Source of the DNA: RPQK01 sp041946865
GTDB lineage: Bacteria; Acidobacteriota; UBA6911; RPQK01
Length of the DNA stretch: 64,000 nt
Direction: 5' to 3'
Assembly (NCBI GenBank): GCA_041946865.1
Contig: JBHGBF010000028.1
Coordinates: 1 to 64,000, forward strand
Shown piece after piece: positions 43,836-52,627 of this stretch. The stretch's first letter is position 1; each line of letters begins with the position of its first letter. The position numbers and the translations under genes were made by a program. The notes under the pieces were generated by a model, which did not search any database, had not been told where the DNA came from, and saw only the letters and a program-made list of their open reading frames with translations.

Positions 43836-45234
43836 AATACGCCCCCAAATCAAGTCGGCCCTGGCCGATTCTCAGCTTCAGAAGAACCTCAGGGTCACCC
43901 TGTCGAAGACGGCCATGGCGCGCCAACAAGCGATTGCTGAAGTCGCCAACTGGGAAGAGCTGCGCCGGCACGCCAGGCAGGTTAAGGCTCACACCATGTC
44001 GCGGCTGGGCGAATACCTGGAGCGGTTCGAGAAGAACGTCATTGCCCGAGGAGGAAACGTTGTCTGGGCGAACACGGGCCGCGAAGCGCTCGAATTCATC
44101 TTGCAGCTCGCGCTTCGAAAAGGAATCCGCAAGGTCGTCAAGAGCAAGAGCATGCTCGGCGAAGAGATTCGCCTTAACGAGGAGCTGGAGCGAGACGGCA
44201 TCGAGCCGATCGAGACCGATCTGGGTGAGTACATCGTCCAGCTCGGACACGAGCATCCCTCCCACATCGTGATGCCTGCGCTCCACAAGTCCAAGGAGCA
44301 GGTCGCGGCACTGTTTGAAGACAAGCTGGGGATGCCGCCGACCGACGACTGCGAGAAGATCACCGCTATGGCTCGCAAAGTGCTGCGCCGGCACTTCCTG
44401 AGCGCCCGGATGGGAATCTCAGGGGTCAATTTCGGTGTCGCTGAAACCGGTACGATCGTTGTGGTCGAAAACGAGGGTAACGCCCGTCTGTCGGTTTCCG
44501 TCCCCGAGATCCACGTGGCGATCATGGGCCTGGAGAAGGTCATTCCCCGGGCTGTCGATCTGAGCGTCTTTCTGAAGCTCCTGACACGGAACGCTACGGC
44601 CCAGAAGATCAGCACCTACGTCAACCTGATTGACGGAAAGCGCCGGCCCGGCGAGTTGGACGGGCCGTCGGAATTCCATCTGGTGCTGGTGGACAACGGG
44701 CGAACCCGAATCCTGGCCGATGAGTATCTGCGCCAGACACTCTACTGCATCCGTTGCGGCGCCTGCCTCGACGTCTGCCCCGTTTACCAGACGATCGGGG
44801 GACACGCCTATCACTCCACTTACCAGGGCCCGATTGGAGCGATCCTGACGCCCCAGCTGTTGTCTCCCGGTGACGCGCCCGAACATCCTTTCGCTTCGTC
44901 CCTGTGCGGCGCTTGCCAGGAGATCTGTCCGGTCAAGATCGAAATACCGCACATCCTGCTGAAGCTGAGGGAGAAGGTTCAGGATCAGAAAAGCGCGCGA
45001 GCCGGCAAGCTGCCTCTGGAGCGCTGGGGACTGCAGGTCTGGAGCTGGATCATGACCTCCTCGAGCCGCTATGCCTTCGTAAATCGTCTGGCCAGGTCCC
45101 TGGCGAGAGTCTTCGCCAGAAAGGGCCATGTACCGGTGCCGCCGCTCAGTGCCTGGACCAGGAGCCGGGAGCTGCCCATATTGGCTCCCCGGACTTTCCG
45201 GGAGCTGTTTCAAGAGGAAGAGAGGGAATCGTGA
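43828..45234 (+). CDS. lutB: L-lactate utilisation Fe-S protein LutB
   Basis: 468 residues. An N-terminal LUD domain (about 60-290, VVWANTGREALEFI, GISGVNFGVAETGTIVVVENEGN) is followed by two 4Fe-4S motifs (CIRCGACLDVCPVY and CGACQEICPVKI; about 310-375) and a C-terminal tail. This is the LutB/YkgF layout. It overlaps lutA by eight and lutC by four bases (GTGA), so the three are coupled. Confidence 0.95.
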   Translation: MIEIRPQIKSALADSQLQKNLRVTLSKTAMARQQAIAEVANWEELRRHARQVKAHTMSRLGEYLERFEKNVIARGGNVVWANTGREALEFILQLALRKGIRKVVKSKSMLGEEIRLNEELERDGIEPIETDLGEYIVQLGHEHPSHIVMPALHKSKEQVAALFEDKLGMPPTDDCEKITAMARKVLRRHFLSARMGISGVNFGVAETGTIVVVENEGNARLSVSVPEIHVAIMGLEKVIPRAVDLSVFLKLLTRNATAQKISTYVNLIDGKRRPGELDGPSEFHLVLVDNGRTRILADEYLRQTLYCIRCGACLDVCPVYQTIGGHAYHSTYQGPIGAILTPQLLSPGDAPEHPFASSLCGACQEICPVKIEIPHILLKLREKVQDQKSARAGKLPLERWGLQVWSWIMTSSSRYAFVNRLARSLARVFARKGHVPVPPLSAWTRSRELPILAPRTFRELFQEEERES

Positions 45235-45920
45235 GCCGTTCAATGATCATGGACAAGCTCCGGCGGCTGCAACAGGACGAGGGCGCTCCTGAGCTGCCTT
45301 CGCGTCTGCCCGAATTTCCCCGGTTTTCCGACCCGGTTGACCAGTTCAGGATCGAACTTGAAAAAGTGTCAGGCGTATTCCTGGACGGCCGCAGCCCTGA
45401 GCTGATTTGTCAGGCCTTGGAACGAATGTTGAACGAGGCCAAAGCCAGCGAGATCTTCTGGGAGAGCGAAGAGCTGTTCACCAGGCACGGTATCCCCTGC
45501 CGGTTGCGTGACTCTGAAGCCTTTCGGCGCGGGCACCTGATCAGCAGCAACCATCCCCTCAGACAAGTGCGCCTTCCGCTGACGCTCTATTCGCGTCAAT
45601 ACAGCCGTGAGACCCTGGCCAGCCTCACCATCTCCGCCTCAAGCGCGATCTGCGGCATAGCCGAAACCGGCTCAGTGCTCGAAGGCGCCGGCCCTCGTGT
45701 CGGCCGCCTGCTTTCAGTCCTGCCGCCGGTTCACGTCGCCTTCCTGCGCCAACGCGACTTGCTTATGAACCAGGCGGAGCTCTTCTCTCGCATCACACTC
45801 GGAAACGGGGCAAGCTATCAGGTGCTCGTGACCGGACCCAGCCGGACGGCCGATATCGAAAAAACCCTCGTCCTCGGCGTCCACGGCCCCCAAAAGCACT
45901 ACGTCATTCTGACGGAGTAG
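45231..45920 (+). CDS. lutC: L-lactate utilisation protein LutC (LUD domain)
   Basis: 229 residues with the LUD fold: SSAICGIAETGSVLEG near the middle and LVLGVHGPQKHYVIL at the C-terminus, as in LutC/YkgG. I chose the GTG at 45231 because it overlaps the lutB stop and has GAGGG upstream; an ATG 12 bases later is possible. It completes lutABC. No lactate permease gene accompanies the operon here. Confidence 0.92.
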   Translation: MSRSMIMDKLRRLQQDEGAPELPSRLPEFPRFSDPVDQFRIELEKVSGVFLDGRSPELICQALERMLNEAKASEIFWESEELFTRHGIPCRLRDSEAFRRGHLISSNHPLRQVRLPLTLYSRQYSRETLASLTISASSAICGIAETGSVLEGAGPRVGRLLSVLPPVHVAFLRQRDLLMNQAELFSRITLGNGASYQVLVTGPSRTADIEKTLVLGVHGPQKHYVILTE

Positions 45921-45959
45921 GCTGGTGGTCCGACCTTCCAGAAAACAGACATCCTGCCG

Positions 45960-46004
45960 GAATGCATCAGGATCGTCGGGGCACGGGAGCACAACCTCAA
46001 CGAT
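45960..46004 (+). pseudogene. short uvrA 5'-end remnant
   Basis: One frame reads ECIRIVGAREHNLND, an excellent match to the N-terminus of UvrA, where IR(V/I)xGAREHNLK is nearly invariant. The match ends at once, with no Walker A or further homology, and the frame stops within about 75 bases. It lies 40 bases after lutC, near a convergent gene. The most likely reading is a leftover of a deleted or moved uvrA gene. A chance match of this length seems improbable. Confidence 0.55.
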
Positions 46005-46049
46005 TCCTCCCTGATATTGTCTGTGTGGCCAGGTACTGCACGCCTCAGC

Positions 46050-47765
46050 TTATGGCTTAAGGTCTTTTACTGCGCTTGACGACAACACCGTCTTCGGGAT
46101 CGGCAGAGAAAGCATCTCGGACAGGCTCTGAGAATGAGAGACTGCCTCCCGGCACAGCAGCAGTTGCTGATCGCTTAGCCGGTCCCTTCTCGTAAAAAGC
46201 ACTATGACGTCGCGATTGCGATACTCGTCCAACCCTTCAAAAACGCGAGTCAGACAGAAGCTCGCCCGGAAATCCGTTTGTTGAAGCAGTTCGGGATACA
46301 GGAGACTGGGTTCCCCCTCCCGTTCCACAACGGCCGCCAGCCAATGAGTCACCCCGCGGCGCCGAAGGTAACTCCATTCCAGAGGGTGACGCGCCAGGTA
46401 GTGGTCGTTGAGTCCCATAACGTCGACCACTTCGCGATCGGCATAGTACGGTATTTGCCCGGCTTGGTCGACTGCCAGCACAGCGTTTGCGGGGAGGTTC
46501 TCTTTGACCCATTTCCCGAGCACGAAAAGCGGCGTAGCGTGGCGCGCAGTCAGGGTTTGACGCACTCGCTCCATGCTCAGGAGAGGGAGCGTGCCGTAGA
46601 AGAGGGGATTTTGAAAGAACTGAGTGATTGGTTGGAAGGCGAGAAGAACAACAGCCAGAACCGGACTCCAGATTCGTCCCGGCCAGATGGTCTTCGCGCC
46701 CGCGAAATTCGGAAGTGGTTGCCCGACAACCACCATCAGGATTGGGACAACAGAGAGCACATTAATCAAACACCAGGTTACCTGGAAGAATCTGAATAGT
46801 GGCCAGAAATCACCGCCCACACTGGCTACAAAAACGAGGTTCGAGGCCATGACGAGACCCACCAGGGAGAGCGCCCTGTAGGAAAGGTTTTTGAGCCAGA
46901 TAAATCCGGCCAGGGCAAAGAGCATTTCCACCCCCAGTCTCTCCCGAAAGAATTGGCCGCTGTAACGAAGGCCGGTTTTCAATATTCCCACCCAGCTCCT
47001 GATATCCCCGTCGGCCCGGAGCGCAACCTTCGCGTAGAACGTATTCGGCAGCCACTCGCCATACAGAAAATGGCGCAGCAGCAGGAAACCAGTGAAGAGC
47101 AAAAAGAAGGGCAGAAGCCAATTCAACAATAGCCTTCGAAACAAAAGCTTCCGGAGTGTCACAAGCAAGAACAATCCCGCAACGCCCGCGTACAGGATCC
47201 CCTCCGGTCGGGTCAGCGCGACGGCAAGCCAGAGCAACATGTTCAGCAACTGGTTGCACGACCGAGGTTCCTGATCGGTCCTGAGCGTGTGCCACAAGCC
47301 GGCCAGAACGAGCGCCGTGAAGCTGACCGTCTCCATCCCGCTCTTGGTATAAACAAGAACCGAGGGGTTCAGAGCCACGAGCAAAGCAGCAAGCCCGGTC
47401 ACCCATACCGGCGCGGCTTTTCCGGCCTTGCCGGTGATTTCTCGAAGGAGTTTTGCGCTAAAGAGACCCAGAGCAACCGCCGAAAAGAAGGACGCCAGCT
47501 TGATCCAGAGGAAGACCGAACCAGGCAGCCAGTAGAAACCGGCCGTGAGCAGCGTCCACAAAGGGTTCGAAAAGCCCTCCACGCGCGAATAACCGGAGAC
47601 CGCCTGCTGCTGAAGAGTGAGAAAAAACGGACCGACCCCTCGCGCCAGGTTGCGCGCGTAGAGCATGCCTATAAACGAATCATCCCACAAGTCGTTGTTT
47701 CCGAACAGAAACTGGAGCCCAGCGAACAGGACGACCAGAATCGACACGTAAGCGGCGCGACGCAT
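46050..47765 (-). CDS. GT-C type membrane glycosyltransferase-like protein
   Basis: 571 residues with about ten to twelve spans in the first 430 residues and a soluble C-terminal domain. The first loop carries NDLWDDSFIGMLYARNLARG, the Asp-Asp catalytic loop of GT-C enzymes (GT39/GT87/arabinofuranosyltransferase-like). EGFSNPLWTLL and LTRPEGIL are also typical of this group. The substrate is probably a polyprenyl-phosphate sugar, but nothing nearby identifies it. It lies 66 bases downstream of the CRTAC1 gene on the same strand. Confidence 0.75.
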   Translation of the reverse strand: MRRAAYVSILVVLFAGLQFLFGNNDLWDDSFIGMLYARNLARGVGPFFLTLQQQAVSGYSRVEGFSNPLWTLLTAGFYWLPGSVFLWIKLASFFSAVALGLFSAKLLREITGKAGKAAPVWVTGLAALLVALNPSVLVYTKSGMETVSFTALVLAGLWHTLRTDQEPRSCNQLLNMLLWLAVALTRPEGILYAGVAGLFLLVTLRKLLFRRLLLNWLLPFFLLFTGFLLLRHFLYGEWLPNTFYAKVALRADGDIRSWVGILKTGLRYSGQFFRERLGVEMLFALAGFIWLKNLSYRALSLVGLVMASNLVFVASVGGDFWPLFRFFQVTWCLINVLSVVPILMVVVGQPLPNFAGAKTIWPGRIWSPVLAVVLLAFQPITQFFQNPLFYGTLPLLSMERVRQTLTARHATPLFVLGKWVKENLPANAVLAVDQAGQIPYYADREVVDVMGLNDHYLARHPLEWSYLRRRGVTHWLAAVVEREGEPSLLYPELLQQTDFRASFCLTRVFEGLDEYRNRDVIVLFTRRDRLSDQQLLLCREAVSHSQSLSEMLSLPIPKTVLSSSAVKDLKP

Positions 47766-47831
47766 TAGATCACGGATTTTAGCATCAAGCGCCGGATCAA
47801 GGGTTCGAGTGAGCGGTGGCGGACTCGGGGA

Positions 47832-49466
47832 TCAGCTGGCTTGCTCCGCTACCTTGATCAGCTGCCTGGCGGGAACGTTTCGCAAGGTTTGTTTACGGCC
47901 GGACGGCCAGACAACCTCCACTTCGTCGGCGTGGCTTCTGGGTCCAAGACCGAAAGTCAGTCGAAGCTGGGATTGGCTGCAATAGCTGGCGCCACTCTTC
48001 ACCGTCTGAACCTGGCGCAGCGGCCCGGCCTTGACTCGGACCACCGCGCCGACCCCATCGCGGTTGCTCGGGCTTCCTTTCAGTTCAAAGGCGACCCAGT
48101 TATTCCGGCTGCCGCCCTCGTTACGGAAAAGGGCCGCGGGGCCTCCAGACGTTGTGATCAGGACGTCCAGGTCCCCGTCATTGTCGATGTCGCCATAGGC
48201 GGCGCCCCGGCCTACTCGAGGCGCGCTGAAATCCTTGCCCATGAGGTCGGTTACATGCGCAAACCGGCCCCGGCCTTTGTTCTCAAACAGGTGGGGCGGC
48301 TGCGCATAGGTCACCCGCTTCTGGACGCGGTTGATATCGTTCTCGACGTGGCCGTTGGCGACATATATATCCGGCCGCCCGTCGAGGTTGTAGTCGAAAA
48401 AGAAACATCCAAACGCAAGCGTGAGGAGACTTGCGGGACCGAGGGCCGAACGAGGCGCCTCGTCAATAAAAAACCCGGTGCCCTCGTTATGGTAAAGAGC
48501 CAGCATCTGGTTGGAGAAGTTGCCGATTACGACGCTCAGATGGCCTGAGCCGTCATAGTCGGCAGCATCGATTCCCATCGCGCCGCGCGCCACTCCGTCC
48601 TCGCTGAACGCCACCCCCGCCATCACTCCGACCTCGGCGAAGGTCCCGTCGTGCTTGTTTTCCCACAGTTTGTTCGGCTGGGTGTCGTTGGCCTGGAGGA
48701 CGTCGGGCCACCCGTCCCAGTTGTAATCAAAGACCAGAACTCCGAGCCCCTTGTTTGTCTCGTCAAAGAGCTTCGCCTCCTTGGTCACATCCTTGAAGCG
48801 TCCACGGCCGAGGTTTTTGTAGAGTCGAGGTGACACACCCGGGTACGATTCGGGCGTGCAATAGGACTTGGATTCACCGTCCAAGGTGCAGAAAAGGTCG
48901 CTTTCGCGACCCCACTTCACGTAATTGGCCACAAACAGGTCGAGCTGCCCGTCGCGGTTGTAATCCAGCCAGGCTGCGCTGCTGCCGAAGTCCGGATTCC
49001 CCAAACCCGCCGCCCGGGTCACGTCATGAAAAACACCGTTGCCCTGGTTCTGAAACAGGCGATCAGCCCCGAGAGCGGTCACGTAGATATCCTGATCACC
49101 GTCGTTGTCGTAATCGGCGATGGCACATCCCATCCCATACATCTCGACGGCAAGACCCGCCGGTCTGGTCACGTCAGTGAAAGTTCCGTTCTTGTTGTTC
49201 CGATAAAGACTGGAATAGCTGATTTTCTTCTTCCGTTCCGGCCAGTCGCTCCCGTTCACCAGGAAGATGTCGAGCCAGCCGTCGTTGTTGTAGTCGAGGA
49301 AGGCACAGCCGGCGCCCATCGTCTCGGGCAGGTACTTCTTTCCGTAAGCTCCGTTATTGTGAACGAAATTAATGCCTGCCTGGCGGGTTACGTTGGTAAA
49401 ACGCACCTGCGCGGCGACCGGGACCAGGAAGCCCGTCAGCAGCCAAATCCAGAGAAGTCGCTTCAT
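47832..49466 (-). CDS. CRTAC1-family FG-GAP/VCBS repeat protein with ASPIC/UnbV domain
   Basis: 544 residues with a signal peptide (about 1-19). At least six FG-GAP/VCBS repeats follow, with calcium-binding DxNxDGxxD loops (DYNNDGWLD, DYDNDGDQD, DYNRDGQLD, DYNWDGWPD, DIDNDGDLD), folding as a β-propeller. The C-terminal ASPIC/UnbV domain is about 470-535 (VKSGASYCSQSQLRLTFGLG, VVWPSGRKQ). The protein is periplasmic or surface located. Its start overlaps the end of the multihaem cytochrome gene by 98 bases, so the two are one operon. The precise function of such proteins is not known. Confidence 0.92.
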   Translation of the reverse strand: MKRLLWIWLLTGFLVPVAAQVRFTNVTRQAGINFVHNNGAYGKKYLPETMGAGCAFLDYNNDGWLDIFLVNGSDWPERKKKISYSSLYRNNKNGTFTDVTRPAGLAVEMYGMGCAIADYDNDGDQDIYVTALGADRLFQNQGNGVFHDVTRAAGLGNPDFGSSAAWLDYNRDGQLDLFVANYVKWGRESDLFCTLDGESKSYCTPESYPGVSPRLYKNLGRGRFKDVTKEAKLFDETNKGLGVLVFDYNWDGWPDVLQANDTQPNKLWENKHDGTFAEVGVMAGVAFSEDGVARGAMGIDAADYDGSGHLSVVIGNFSNQMLALYHNEGTGFFIDEAPRSALGPASLLTLAFGCFFFDYNLDGRPDIYVANGHVENDINRVQKRVTYAQPPHLFENKGRGRFAHVTDLMGKDFSAPRVGRGAAYGDIDNDGDLDVLITTSGGPAALFRNEGGSRNNWVAFELKGSPSNRDGVGAVVRVKAGPLRQVQTVKSGASYCSQSQLRLTFGLGPRSHADEVEVVWPSGRKQTLRNVPARQLIKVAEQAS

Positions 49467-52284
49467 AGTTTTTCAGTCGTGAGACATCCGCGAGCGTTTC
49501 CAGCCGTACGCTCGAATGCTCGTGAATGGCCTGTCGCTCATTGTTGTTTTCGGGATGCGCCAGTCGATGCGGTCCGGTGATGGCCTGCGAGCTTTCATCG
49601 GCCTTGAACCGCAGGTACAGCTTCTGTTCGCGCTCCGCCAGCGCCCGGTTGCCCATTCCCCGATAAGCCAGCATCAGGTTGTAATGAGCCTGCAGGTCCT
49701 CGGGATCGATCCGCAAAACACGATTCAGCACTTCCACCGCTTCCTTGAACTGGCGCTTCAAGAACAGGATCCGGCCGATCTGGTTCAATACCATGCGGTC
49801 CTGGGGGTACTTCGACTCCGCTTTCCACAGATGTTCCAGGGCTTTTTCATAATTCCCCTGCGTCTTGTACGTCATGCCAAGGAAGAAATGGGTTTTGGCC
49901 AGTTCGGGATCAAGCCTGAGTGCATCCAGCAGGACTTCCTGGGCCTCCTGGGTCCGGCCTTCCTGAGCACGGACGCGGCCGATATTCACATAGCCGTCGA
50001 CATACTTCGGATTGATTTGCACAACCCGTTTGAAAATCTCCTCCGCCGCCTTCAAATCGCCCTGCAGTAACAGACCAATCCCATAATCGTTCCAGCGGAT
50101 CAGGTCTTTCGGGTTGAGCACCGCCTCTTGGTGGGAAACGTCCGTGCCGGCGGGAACGACTTTCAGCTGAGCCGTGGTTTCCGCCATGACGACAATGGGG
50201 AGATCCGGAATCTCCTTGAGCTTTCCCGAAACCTTGGAAAGGTCCCCGGTGAAGACCCATTTCCCATCGTCATATCCGGGAGCGATCGAGACCGCAACCT
50301 GGCTCGGATCCCGCACCCCGGCATAGGCCCATTGCGTATTCCACCACGCGAATTTGCGGTAATTGACCTTGGCTTTGAGCGTGATTGTCCCGCCGGCATC
50401 CCCGGGAATCTTGAGTCGATAATGCACGGTGTCGGCGGCCCCAGGCGGGATCAGCCGCACGTACAAAACCGACCGCGCCATCCAGGCGTTGCGTTTGTTG
50501 ATGTGATTGCCGTTTGCGTCGAGCAGGAAGGAGCGGTAAAAATGAGCGGAGGGCTCGACCGGCCCCTTGCGTCCTGACTCGTCTTCGGGCACGTAGCCGC
50601 TCCAGAAGATGGTTTTCCCGCGCTCGTCGACCGCCTGCAGCTCCACCCAGACATCGAATCCGTCGACTGTCCCGCCCGGGAAGAAGTGGCCGACGTTTTT
50701 CGTCCTCACGACGACATCCACACGGACGTCATCCCCGGCCTGTACCAGGGGGTTGACGCGGTTTACCGGCGCCAGGATCTTTGCCGCTTCCGTATACCCG
50801 GCTCCGACGCCGACCGCGAAGCCCATCTGGTCGCCTTCCGCAAATGTGCTGGAGATCTGCGGCTCGTCCGCACTTGCCGCCCGGCGCCCGGCAGACTCCT
50901 CCCCGACAACTTCCCCCGCCTCGCTGACCGCGAAAATATCCACCCCGACCTGGTCGCTTTTCAGAAACTTGATCACCGTCTCGAGCTGCTCGTGATCTTT
51001 GTTGGCAAAGGGGAGAGCCGTGTTGGCGGCCGGGAAGCGGTGGCTGTGTACGAATCCATTGAGGTTGCCGGCATCGTTCGAGGCGACCAGCGGCATATGA
51101 CAATCGGCGCATTTCTTCGACTGTTTCGGGTAGTAGAACGAACGTGCGGAATGCCCCGAAATCCCGCTGTTCTGCCAGGCGTCATAGTCATTGAAACCCC
51201 TGGTCCACCGGTAATTGTTGACCGGAATATCCAGATGCACCTTGTGACAGCTCGAGCAGTAATCGGGAGTCTGGCTCCGGAAAAACGGCTTCAGGAACGT
51301 CCGGCGATGCGGGCCGGGATCGAGCCGGACCACAAAATCGTGGACCCCCTTGATCAGCCGGTTCTCGCTGGTCGCCAGATCGTGGAGCGGCGGGTATTCA
51401 ATCACGAAATGCCCGTTACCCATCGTGCTCCCTACCGACACGATCGAGTGGCACGACGTACACGTCAAACCGGCCTGCGCCTCGGGCGTGTGGATCTGGT
51501 CCTTGATTGGTCGATCCATCATGCCGTTGAAGAAAACCGCATGATCGTGACAGCCGCCGCACCACTTGGACGGCTTGGTTCCCACCACGTCCTGCATGTA
51601 TTCGATCGATTTCCGGTACCACTGGTTGTTGAAAGAGGAGAAGTGATGCGCGCTCGAGGCCCATTGCCTGTAAATGTCGGGGTGACATCCCTTGCTGGCG
51701 CACGACTCCGGCTTCATGAAAAACGCCGACGGAATCGTCCGGTTCACGTCGGTATTGGCCGAAGAGGGGAAAAACGGGCTCTCCGCCCCCGCGCCTTCCT
51801 CTTCCATTCGAACCGGAACCGCCGTCGGATTGACGATCTCCCAGCTGGGATTCGGGTAGTAACGGTACCAGGTCTGAACACCCAGCGGCAGCGCCAGCCC
51901 GATAACCAGCGCCGCCACCAGGAGCGCCCGGCTCCGGCCCGAGATGAGACTGGCCATCACAAAGAGCACGAATCCGCTGCCGACAACCACGATATGAGCC
52001 AGGAGGAGCCAGTAGTATGGACGGGTCGCGCCCGTTATGACCAGCGCTGTGCCGAGCAGCCCGCCGGCGATCATCAGGATGACCGCCAGCCGGCTTAACC
52101 AGGAGGCCTGTCGAAGCGAACCGCGCAAAAAAGCGACCAGGCCCACCAGGACCAGCGCCCCCAGCCCCAAGTGCAACAGGAGATTCGCGACGTAGAAAAG
52201 CGTCGGTGAATCAAAACTGTACAGGTAAGCGCTGTTGATCACCAGCAGAGCCAGGGCAGCCGACAGCCGACGAGTCATAGGCAT
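49369..52284 (-). CDS. membrane-anchored pentahaem cytochrome c with C-terminal TPRs
   Basis: 971 residues. The N-terminus has four to five spans (about 1-145). A cytochrome c554-like domain (about 185-415) bears one CX4CH (CASKGCH) and four CxxCH sites (CGGCH, CTSCH, CSSCH, CADCH), with extra His residues as distal ligands. A β-rich middle part follows, then about four TPRs (about 760-915, AAEEIFKRVVQINPKYVDGYVNIG). The last 65 residues run on past the usual family end, overlapping the CRTAC1 gene by 98 bases. Start at 52284 has AGAAGAG upstream; ATG 52278 is the alternative. A role as a quinol- or substrate-oxidising redox hub is inferred. Confidence 0.87.
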   Translation of the reverse strand: MPMTRRLSAALALLVINSAYLYSFDSPTLFYVANLLLHLGLGALVLVGLVAFLRGSLRQASWLSRLAVILMIAGGLLGTALVITGATRPYYWLLLAHIVVVGSGFVLFVMASLISGRSRALLVAALVIGLALPLGVQTWYRYYPNPSWEIVNPTAVPVRMEEEGAGAESPFFPSSANTDVNRTIPSAFFMKPESCASKGCHPDIYRQWASSAHHFSSFNNQWYRKSIEYMQDVVGTKPSKWCGGCHDHAVFFNGMMDRPIKDQIHTPEAQAGLTCTSCHSIVSVGSTMGNGHFVIEYPPLHDLATSENRLIKGVHDFVVRLDPGPHRRTFLKPFFRSQTPDYCSSCHKVHLDIPVNNYRWTRGFNDYDAWQNSGISGHSARSFYYPKQSKKCADCHMPLVASNDAGNLNGFVHSHRFPAANTALPFANKDHEQLETVIKFLKSDQVGVDIFAVSEAGEVVGEESAGRRAASADEPQISSTFAEGDQMGFAVGVGAGYTEAAKILAPVNRVNPLVQAGDDVRVDVVVRTKNVGHFFPGGTVDGFDVWVELQAVDERGKTIFWSGYVPEDESGRKGPVEPSAHFYRSFLLDANGNHINKRNAWMARSVLYVRLIPPGAADTVHYRLKIPGDAGGTITLKAKVNYRKFAWWNTQWAYAGVRDPSQVAVSIAPGYDDGKWVFTGDLSKVSGKLKEIPDLPIVVMAETTAQLKVVPAGTDVSHQEAVLNPKDLIRWNDYGIGLLLQGDLKAAEEIFKRVVQINPKYVDGYVNIGRVRAQEGRTQEAQEVLLDALRLDPELAKTHFFLGMTYKTQGNYEKALEHLWKAESKYPQDRMVLNQIGRILFLKRQFKEAVEVLNRVLRIDPEDLQAHYNLMLAYRGMGNRALAEREQKLYLRFKADESSQAITGPHRLAHPENNNERQAIHEHSSVRLETLADVSRLKNYEATSLDLAADGLPGPGRRAGAFYQRNPPGRH

Positions 52285-52399
52285 ACTCTTCTCACGATCA
52301 CCTCGGGATCGCCAACCGGTCAATCATCCATCGTCTTGGCCTGGGATGCCTCAAGATAGGGGGCCGCAACGATCGCTCGTGGCGGGATACTTTTTGTAG

Positions 52400-52415
52400 A
52401 GCAAACTCCGTGCCG
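52400..52415 (-). promoter_or_regulatory. σ54-type promoter for the multihaem cytochrome gene
   Basis: On the minus strand CGGCAC-GGAGT-TTGCT matches the σ54 consensus except for the first base, with GG and GC ten bases apart. The start site would be near 52389, about 105 bases before the ATG. A σ54 activator is encoded by the divergent operon. Confidence 0.6.
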
Positions 52416-52585
52416 AAGTGTGTGACATCATCATAACCCACGATCCGCCTTCAAGTTAAGCAGACTGCAACAAGAAATGACCCGGGAAACGTGTATTTAC
52501 ATGTCTGGTTGTTCATCATTTATATGCACCTATTTTGAAACACACGCCGGCGAGTTACGCGCCGGAGAGAACGGGGGCGGTCAGG

Positions 52586-52614
52586 TTGTCAAGGCTGCCC
52601 GCTTAGTGGTATCT
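52586..52614 (+). promoter_or_regulatory. possible σ70 promoter for the histidine kinase gene
   Basis: TTGTCA (52586-52591), 17 bases, GTATCT (52609-52614). The start site would fall about seven bases before the ATG at 52628, giving a nearly leaderless transcript, which fits the lack of a ribosome-binding site. Confidence 0.4.
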
Positions 52615-52627
52615 TCTCATATATTTT

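Larger units (their letters stand above)
52285..52627. other. intergenic regulatory region between divergent cytochrome and kinase genes
   Basis: The 343 bases hold no gene. They contain the predicted σ54 promoter for the cytochrome and a σ70-like promoter for the kinase, listed separately. A small hairpin, CCGGCG/CGCCGG with a seven-base loop (52547-52565), lies between them. No TGTCAAA/TTTGACA pair like that at 32.6 kb is present. Confidence 0.5.

Noticed and set aside
50686..52098. A 470-codon frame antisense to the multihaem cytochrome gene
   Set aside because: The opposite strand has clear haem motifs and membrane spans; the antisense product has none and is a shadow.
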